Shown here one piece after another: positions 58,036 through 64,000 of a DNA stretch of 64,000 nt. The DNA is taken from NCBI RefSeq assembly GCF_037126465.1, contig NC_088202.1, forward strand, positions 122,898,123 through 122,962,122, given 5' to 3'. The translations under genes were made by a program, and so were the position numbers. A model generated the notes under the pieces. It ran no database searches. It saw only the letters and a program-made list of their open reading frames with translations, and was not told the origin of the DNA. Source of the stretch: Ornithodoros turicata. Taxonomy: Eukaryota; Arthropoda; Arachnida; Ixodida; Argasidae. How positions within the stretch are numbered: the first letter of the stretch is position 1; the number at the start of each line of letters is the position of its first letter.

Positions 58036-58127
58036 GTGAAAGTGTCCTGTTTCAGGATTCATGTCCAGTATAGAGTAATCCAGATCCCGGTCACCTTTCT
58101 CGTTGACTCGTACAGCTCCGGTAATAC
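58036..58127 (-). CDS. Receptor guanylate cyclase, exon 1 of those visible (ligand-binding domain end)
   Basis: Two nt complete a codon (Gly if the previous exon ends in G), then 30 codons read ITGAVRVNEKGDRDLDY, SILDMNPETGHFH. 'G(I/V)TG.VR.(N/D)E.GDRD.DYS.LDM.PETG.F' is the end of the ANF-receptor ligand-binding fold in natriuretic-peptide-type cyclases. The acceptor is CGTACAACAG and the donor GTAAGT. No earlier ectodomain exon or signal peptide can be identified between here and 64000, so the gene's 5' part is probably outside the window. Confidence 0.95.
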
Positions 58128-58373
58128 CTGTTGTACGAGGAAAATAAGATATACCTGAATACTAGTGCCCAAAGCACGCGTTATCCAATGACTTTAAGCA
58201 ATTTAAAGAGCGATTCGCACTGATCGCGTAGAACACATTTCTTCCTCGGTCATATTACCCGGTCAGACCATTTTCCTCTGTTTCCATTACAACACTACCT
58301 ATAGGCTACATCTAATTCTTGGTGCCGAATTTTAAGTACACACCCGCTAATACCTTCGCTCAACTGCGAGAAG

Positions 58374-58482
58374 CGTGACGATGGAGGAATACCTTGAGAC
58401 ACGGAACAAAGAAGACGACGACACAGCACAAGTTCACAAGTCCTCTTCGCTCCATGTTTCAGGGTATTCCTCCATGGTCATG
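58374..58482. repeat. Imperfect hairpin (~108 bp)
   Basis: TGACGATGGAGGAATACCTT and the complementary AGGGTATTCCTCCATGGTCA close a loop containing GACGACGACACAGCACAAG and AGTTCACAAGTCC. Upstream of the first visible exon; no function apparent. Confidence 0.6.
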
Positions 58483-58955
58483 CTTCACCAGCTAGTCTAC
58501 GCCTTGTCCCTTACCCGTGCGAGAAGCGTGCTCATTGTGCCTTATGATACTGGATATAATCATTATCGCAGATGATCTTCCTCTCCCGAGTCACAAAGTA
58601 CTACCAATTGCTTTCTTTCGCGACCTGTCCTACAGGTTCCAGGAGGTACTTGTCATGGTAGTGCCGCGTAATAAGAGATTGCAAACAATGTCTACTTAAA
58701 ATAAAATAAAAAATACAAATAGCAATAATCGATATCCAACCTCAAATGTTCCGACTTTGTTGCCGTACCGATTTATTAGCCTTCTACTTGTCTGAAACAG
58801 CGTACGCGAGTGTTTCGCACAAATCTTTCTCAGTTTCGTGAAGTCGTCTTCTCCTGCTACCTCTACTCTTATGCAGGCAAAGCACGCTCTACAGGCACAG
58901 AAAAAATCCAATCTGTCATTGTTAGATTCATTAACGCTTGTTTGTTTGTTATTGC

Positions 58956-59227
58956 GTGTTAACGCCGCGAAGAAAGTGTGCCTATGAGCGACGTGCAGAG
59001 GGCGACAGAGGAGAACAGGAAGAGTGGGAGACAGGGACTTAGTGCTCGTCCTGGGTTGGCTTCAGGACGATGTGCGCCGTCATCCATCTAGAAAGTCTGC
59101 CGGAAAACACAGGGAAAAGCTCTGACAGCACAGCTGGTGGTAGAATCCGAACCCACCACCTCTAAGTCTGCAGAACGACCACCAGCTACCACCCAGGAGC
59201 GGATACTTTTACCAACTCGATCATGCC
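58956..59227 (-). mobile_element. tRNA-derived SINE, full-length copy
   Basis: It runs from GTTAACGCCGCGAAGAAAGT to the head GGCATGATCGAGTTGG on the minus strand. The B-box region reads GGTGGGTTCGGATTCTACC. It is more diverged than the copy at 13503. It faces the opposite SINE copy at 59374-59602. Confidence 0.8.
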
Positions 59228-59373
59228 GCCGGTGCATATCTGTCGTTATATCACAGATAACATTAAGATTACAACGTATGCCAATTGGCAGGATAAAGGA
59301 ACACCAAGAAGGGTAAGATTCGTTTAGCCAATGTGTGTTACACTAGAACGAAACAAGACGGCCGCTTTCCACG

Positions 59374-59602
59374 CCGAGACTGGGAAGTGATTCGGGTTCG
59401 AATCCCTGCACCGGCTGTGCTGTCTGGGGTTTTCCCTGGGTTTTACGGCAGACTTTCCAGACGAATGTCGGCACAGTTCCCTTGAAGCCGGCCCAGGACG
59501 CATACCAACCCCCCTGTCCCCCACTCCTTCCTGCTGTCCTCTCTCCATCTGTCCACATCTGTACGCCGCTCATAGCCACAGTTGCTTCGCGGCGCTAACA
59601 CG
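59374..59602 (+). mobile_element. tRNA-derived SINE, head-truncated copy
   Basis: It has a perfect B box GGTTCGAATCC at 59395-59405, then TGTGCTGTCTGGGGTTTTCC, CCAGACGAATGTCGGCACAG, TTCCTGCTGTCCTCTCTCCA and TTGCTTCGCGGCGCTAACAC, followed by an A-rich tail (AAGCAAGAAACCAAAACG). The A-box half of the head is missing. Confidence 0.85.
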
Positions 59603-60099
59603 AAAGCAAGAAACCAAAACGAAACCAAGCTGTGAAAAGGACTTCCTGGCCCTGGACGAGTCATCTCATCACTGCAATTCCCCCTAACTTTTTTTTCTCT
59701 CGAATGCAGCGTTCAGTTGAAAGCTTTCGCAATCTCGGACGCATTTAACTCTTCTTACTTAAACCACGCAAATGTTATGTATGACTGTTAGCATGTGGTA
59801 ACATTGAAACAATACTAACGGCGATACATCCAGTCTGGGCACTCTTGTGAAGGACAATGTGCAATCCCCCCCCCCCCCCCCCAGGGAAGGTCGACGACGT
59901 GCGCAGTATTCTAACGGCATGCGATCAGATTGCTCCACAATGTTCCGGTGTTCCGTAATTTGACACGTATTAGCCGCACGGCGGATAAGACACATGGTGG
60001 CTTTCAGATAAGTAGCGGTTGGGACGCCGCAAATATATCACGCTAAGGACAATGCGTATGCCATTTTAGTTCTACAAACTAATTATCAGTAGTCATTTT

Positions 60100-60360
60100 G
60101 AGCATGTCGGTATACATACAGTACTTTCATGGCACTCGACATCGCCCTGCACCGAACACCACAGGCTTGCATCATCGTCGCCTTCAGATAGATGATCATT
60201 TAGATACTTCTTCGAAACGCCTTGTATCACTTCCTCGATTTTTGCTTTCGTAAGATCAGCCACCGTGGTCGTGGTCAAATATTGTTGCGCAGCAAACAAC
60301 CCCCATGACGTTTGTGAGATAGAACTTCCAGTGTTGATTCAGTGGTACGATAAATTGCAA
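60100..60360 (-). other. Open segment, possible retroelement or exon fragment
   Basis: The frame reads SSISQTSWGLFAAQQYL, TTTTVADLTKAKIEEVIQG, VSKKYLNDHLSEGDDDASLW then CSVQGDVECHEST. Its composition is protein-like and a GTATGT follows CHEST at a donor-like site. It lies just downstream of the protease remnant on the same strand, so it may be the linker of that element. It does not resemble the receptor ectodomain. Confidence 0.25.
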
Positions 60361-60902
60361 CTTCCTATGTCCATGGAATACTTGGCAAAACTTTCATAAA
60401 TACAAAAGAGTAAGGCCCCCACCGCTTCTTCTTCGTGATTCGAAGTTGTCACTCCGACGTTGAACGAGGTTACGTTTATGTCTACTTCTTTTCTGCGAGA
60501 ACGAACAGTCGACGAATCTTTCTCTCATCTTCTAGTGATGGACGTCAAATTTCACGCAGAGCCTGCATATCGTTTTCTGCAAGCGGAAACTGCAAGCTGT
60601 CACCTCCTCCGCCACGTCAACAGTTGAGTTTTCCATTAATAATGTTAGACGCAAAGACGTGTTCATCATGTACTCTGTATCATTTTTATCTGTAACTCAT
60701 AATTCCTTACGACAATACCATCATGCGCGACTCGTAGCTCAGGATGTAAAGCTTCGGATCCGCTTATTTCATACATGTTTCCGTACCATGAGAGAAATTC
60801 GGTAGCGCACCCATATGTGCTTTCTGGTCAAGGGAGGGACAACTTACTGCAAGACGAAATACATAAACACTCAGAGGCCTATCGCCGAGTACTGCGAGGG
60901 AG

Positions 60903-61100
60903 TTAGTGGCAAACGTGATAACAGCGTCGGAAGGGCCAGAGGAAATCGTCACCCAGTAGGAGGTCATTTGCTCCCACTGTTGCAACTACAGCGAAGTCTA
61001 ACATGAACTTCGCACCGTCGACTTCGGCTTCTATTTTCGCTTCACCAAGGACGCGGAGCTGTTGTCCATTATGCGCCGCAACATCAATCTCACTGTACAC
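60903..61100 (-). pseudogene. Gypsy-type retroelement protease fragment
   Basis: The frame DVAAHNGQQLRVLGEAKIEA, EVDGAKFMLDFAVVA, VGANDLLLGDDFL matches the second half of retropepsins of gypsy elements ('ANG..L.VLGE', 'F.VVA.....D.ILG.DFL'). The catalytic DTG/DSG segment would lie upstream and is not visible. No RT follows, so the element is broken. Confidence 0.6.
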
Positions 61101-61763
61101 GTGTTGAGGCAGCCTTTGCTACACCACTGTCGCTCATGAAACTTTGAGAGGATCCCCGAGCTAGAAGAATAAGAAGGTATTGGCCATCTACTCTTACTGG
61201 GATGCGCGTTAAGACCTGCAGATTTGAAGGAAATTATGTGCTGAATTTACGACACCTTTCTGCAGCTTGTACACGAGTCACCTGGTTGTTTTCCGCAGGC
61301 ACTACATTCGTAAAAATTTGTTGTTTGTTGTTTGTTGCGCTGCCACTTCGTGTACCCATGAGCCAGAGTCTCGGGACACCACGTGTCGACGTGACCTCTT
61401 TGCCTGAAGTTCAAGCAGAACTTCCGGACATTTTCTCATCGGTGTCTCTGGCACCGTGTGAAATCGAATCTAGTGAAAGACCGTCTTGGGCGTGACGTTT
61501 GCTGCCTTTCGGGATACTTTAGAGCTTTCAAATTGCTTAGAAGCTCGCGTGGACTTGAGTGCGCCTGCCCTGCCCAAATTTCCCATTCTTGTTGTCCTGA
61601 GTTTCCAGTCGCATCATCTTTTCTTTCGATTTTTCGAGCGAAGTTTGTGTCACAGTTAAGAAACGTTCTTGTCAAAGTTGTGACGCTTTGGTTGATTCAT
61701 ACGTGAAGAATGGATGGTTGTACACTTTCCTTCCTCCACAACAGGTGGAGCTTTTCAATGATC

Positions 61764-62600
61764 TCAGGGAAAAGATCCACCTGGCTTCTCAGTGTGCGCG
61801 AACATCATCTGCTGATTTTCTTGAGGGCTATCCAAGTCACGCCGCCGAGAGAAAAGGCGCTGCACCCTGCTCTGCACTTTCTCTCTCAAAAGCGCATCGA
61901 AGCAACATCCTTTGGGGGTAGATTCAATGAGCAAAGGAACAGCTGTTTCATCACGCATCTGATAGACCATCTGTGAGACCATCTGACGCTCAAATCTGTG
62001 ATCACCGCTGCAGTCGTCGGACACGGAACATTGGCTACTTATGCTTCCACCTGTTGCCTCACTTGCTCGCATGTCTTCGTCATTCTCTTTGGCTTTCGGA
62101 CCGGTGACTTCTCGGTCTGCGATTCTTCAATGCTGCCGTAACGCTCGGAACCACGGGATACTTGCTGTTCCAGGAAGTCAGTTCTTCTGATCAGTCGAGC
62201 TAACACTGAAGAAATAAGTTTTTCTGTTGTCTATGCTTTCACCAAGGGCCCTAGTCTCCTCTTGAGCAGAAGACTCAGAGTGTCCTTTAGGTTCTCTGAC
62301 ACCCGACCCTGCGAACGAAGTCAAGCGTTTATGCTGTTCCTCTGCTTATGTTTTCAAGCCTAATATATCGTCTACCGCGTTCTTATACGCTGTAGATTTA
62401 TCTTCATCGTACAGTCCGAGGAATGCTTCCACGTCTGCCATCAGGGCGGATGGGACGTTCTTGCGATACCTGCGTGGCTCAGCCAGAAGGGGTGGAAGTA
62501 CTGGTGACCCAAACGACCTCGCTCTTAACAAACAACTGTAATAGACATCGACGCTGAGCAGGTCCGCTTCTCGAGTCCCGTTCGGACACAAAGGTCTGAC
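61764..62600 (-). pseudogene. Possible gag-region remnants of the same retroelement
   Basis: Minus frames 62591-62346 (PRRYRKNVPSALMADVEAFL, GLYDEDKSTAYKNAVDDILG) and 62072-61764 (MVSQMVYQMRDETAVPLLIE) precede the protease fragment on the same strand, at the place where gag would lie. I do not recognise a specific gag fold, so this assignment is by position only. Confidence 0.3.
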
Positions 62601-62914
62601 GCTGTCGACTGTTAGAGATTAATAATCAGCCACGGAAAGAACATTCGTTCACACCTTGCGAATACCAACTTTGTTCTCCTAGCTCGTCTCATCATCATCT
62701 ACTCCTTCTTCTGCTTCTACTTGCTGTAGCACACAGCCACACGCACTACACCACAAGCACTACGGGGAGCTGCATGCACCGCTGTCACGAGACGCTCGCT
62801 GCTTCCTCTTCCTCCACGGTTTTGTCACGCCGACTATGCACACAAAACCCCGCTCACTTATTTATTAAGTACAAAAAAAAAAAAACGAACCGATTGCTGC
62901 GGTACCGGCAGGCC

Positions 62915-63300
62915 GAGGAGGCGCTTCGTTATGCGAAAGCTACGTTAGCTACAGTTTCGGAACTGATAGTGCCTAGACCTACAGATGGGTATATGGTTAC
63001 CACGGATGGTCTCGGAGGTGTGAATGTGTGCCTGAGTATTAGCTCCCTCTGTGCTAGTACTCACAGACCCTCGTCACAGACGATTACTGGTAGTGACAGT
63101 CCGATTCACCTTCCTCAGCAAAAGTTATCCCCTACACAAGAAAAGTGGGCACTGTGTGGTGCACCAGGGCAATGGGATACCATATTTGGGACGCACATTA
63201 AAGTCTGGACTGACGATAACATGCTCTCCCTTGCCCGCTCCGGATTATCTGTGCACAACTCGCACGATGTTGAACTACAGCACCGCAGCCCATAAAGGGT
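62915..63300 (+). pseudogene. Gypsy RNase H remnant, plus strand
   Basis: The frame AEEALRYAKATLATVSELIV, PRPTDGYMVTTDGLGGVNVC, SPIHLPQQKLSPTQEKW and FGTHIKVWTDDNMLSLAR aligns with the RNase H region of gypsy pol ('..A...L..P.L..P.....V.TDAS..G.G', 'P..F.S.KL.P.E..Y', 'F.V.TDH.PL..L'). It opposes the protease fragment in strand, so it is a different element. Confidence 0.55.
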
Positions 63301-63799
63301 CGCTTGAACGTACCAACAGATGCATTGCCCTGAGCAAACGAGGCATGTGATAGGAATTTTGTCGGTAGGCTACGGGGGACAGACTGTAAACAGGGAAGAG
63401 TACTAGATGAGCACTAGGCATTTACCACCGAAGATTGTAAATGGTAAGCACAACTTGGAAAGTGTGACTGTGATTCGAGTACTATGCGGGTTATAATGGT
63501 TTTGTAATGAGTACTATGCCTGTGTATAAAGGGTAAGTTATAGGGTGGAATTCAAAATTGGCTTTACGCGGTGTACCACGGGGGATCGGGTGAGCACAGC
63601 AATGACAGCTTGGGAAAACCACGACACCGCAGTGCAGGTTTGGTGGGGGATGATCAAGGCACGATCCCAGTGAAGGACAACTAAATGCACAGACCGAGGT
63701 GTGACGAAGAACGTACGCAAGGATTCCAGCAGCTTGCGACCAGCTTGCCACATCAAGTTCCAGCAGTTTGCGACGAGCAAGAAAGTGGGAGAAACTAGC

Positions 63800-63910
63800 A
63801 TTATGGATCAACGCGAACAGGAGGAAAAGGACAGACACCCACAAGGAGACAAGAGTTCAGTGCAGTGTGTGGTTGTCTGTCCTTGTTCTCCTGTTCACGT
63901 TCATCCATTA
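63800..63910. repeat. Imperfect inverted repeat
   Basis: GGATCAACGCGAACAGGAGG and AAAGGACAGACACCC pair with the right arm, which read inward is GGATGAACGTGAACAGGAG and CAAGGACAGACAACC. About 110 bp in all; non-coding and resembling the short hairpin repeats at 2538. Confidence 0.6.
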
Positions 63911-64000
63911 TCTACAACCGACAAAAACTTTTCGTTCTTTGTAGGAAGACACCCATTCTTTCACTTAATGCAGACTCTAGATGCTACATTGATGTGCTTC

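Overview
This is a repeat-rich animal nuclear window. Arthropod, most likely a hard tick, is an inference: it rests on a tRNA-derived SINE with a tRNA-Ser/Leu-like head, present in six copies, on tick-like non-LTR elements, and on a receptor guanylate cyclase split by very long introns. There are no bacterial operons or compact genes. A 100-base run of N (24075-24174) marks an assembly gap.

The only host gene I can support runs on the minus strand through almost the whole window. It is a membrane receptor guanylate cyclase of the natriuretic-peptide-receptor/Gyc32E type. Eight exons lie, in transcript order, at 58127-58036, 54660-54525, 44395-44311, 43082-42959, 42867-42796, 42566-42489, 12065-11961 and 621-384. 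They total 930 nt. Every junction has AG/GT and all phases agree (2-0, 0-1, 1-2, 2-0, then 0-0-0, leaving phase 1). The exons encode the membrane-proximal end of the ligand-binding domain, the transmembrane helix and most of the pseudokinase (kinase homology) domain. The start of the ectodomain lies above 58127, probably outside the window. The rest of the pseudokinase domain and the cyclase domain lie below position 384.

Nearly everything else is intron or upstream DNA filled with transposable elements. Intron 12066-42488 (30.4 kb) holds a (GTT)n-tailed LINE end, a foldback MITE, a tract rich in GGTGTAA/TTACACC with a transposon-like ORF, a decayed Ty3/gypsy pol with a 3' LTR, a miniature LTR element, a 2,070-bp PIF/Harbinger element inside a SINE, a LINE split by a 1.3-kb TIR element, a hAT-like element with a nested MITE, and an 849-bp inverted repeat. 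Intron 622-11960 holds a triple nest (dispersed repeat > hAT-like element > 108-bp hairpin insert) and other foldbacks. Intron 44396-54524 holds a LINE with a complete RNase H domain. The 5' end beyond 58.1 kb holds two opposed SINEs and pieces of two gypsy-type elements.

Several nests can be ordered in time from target-site duplications visible in the sequence. The best is SINE, then Harbinger (CTG duplication), then LINE (11-bp duplication). No CRISPR array, rRNA gene or functional tRNA gene was seen.
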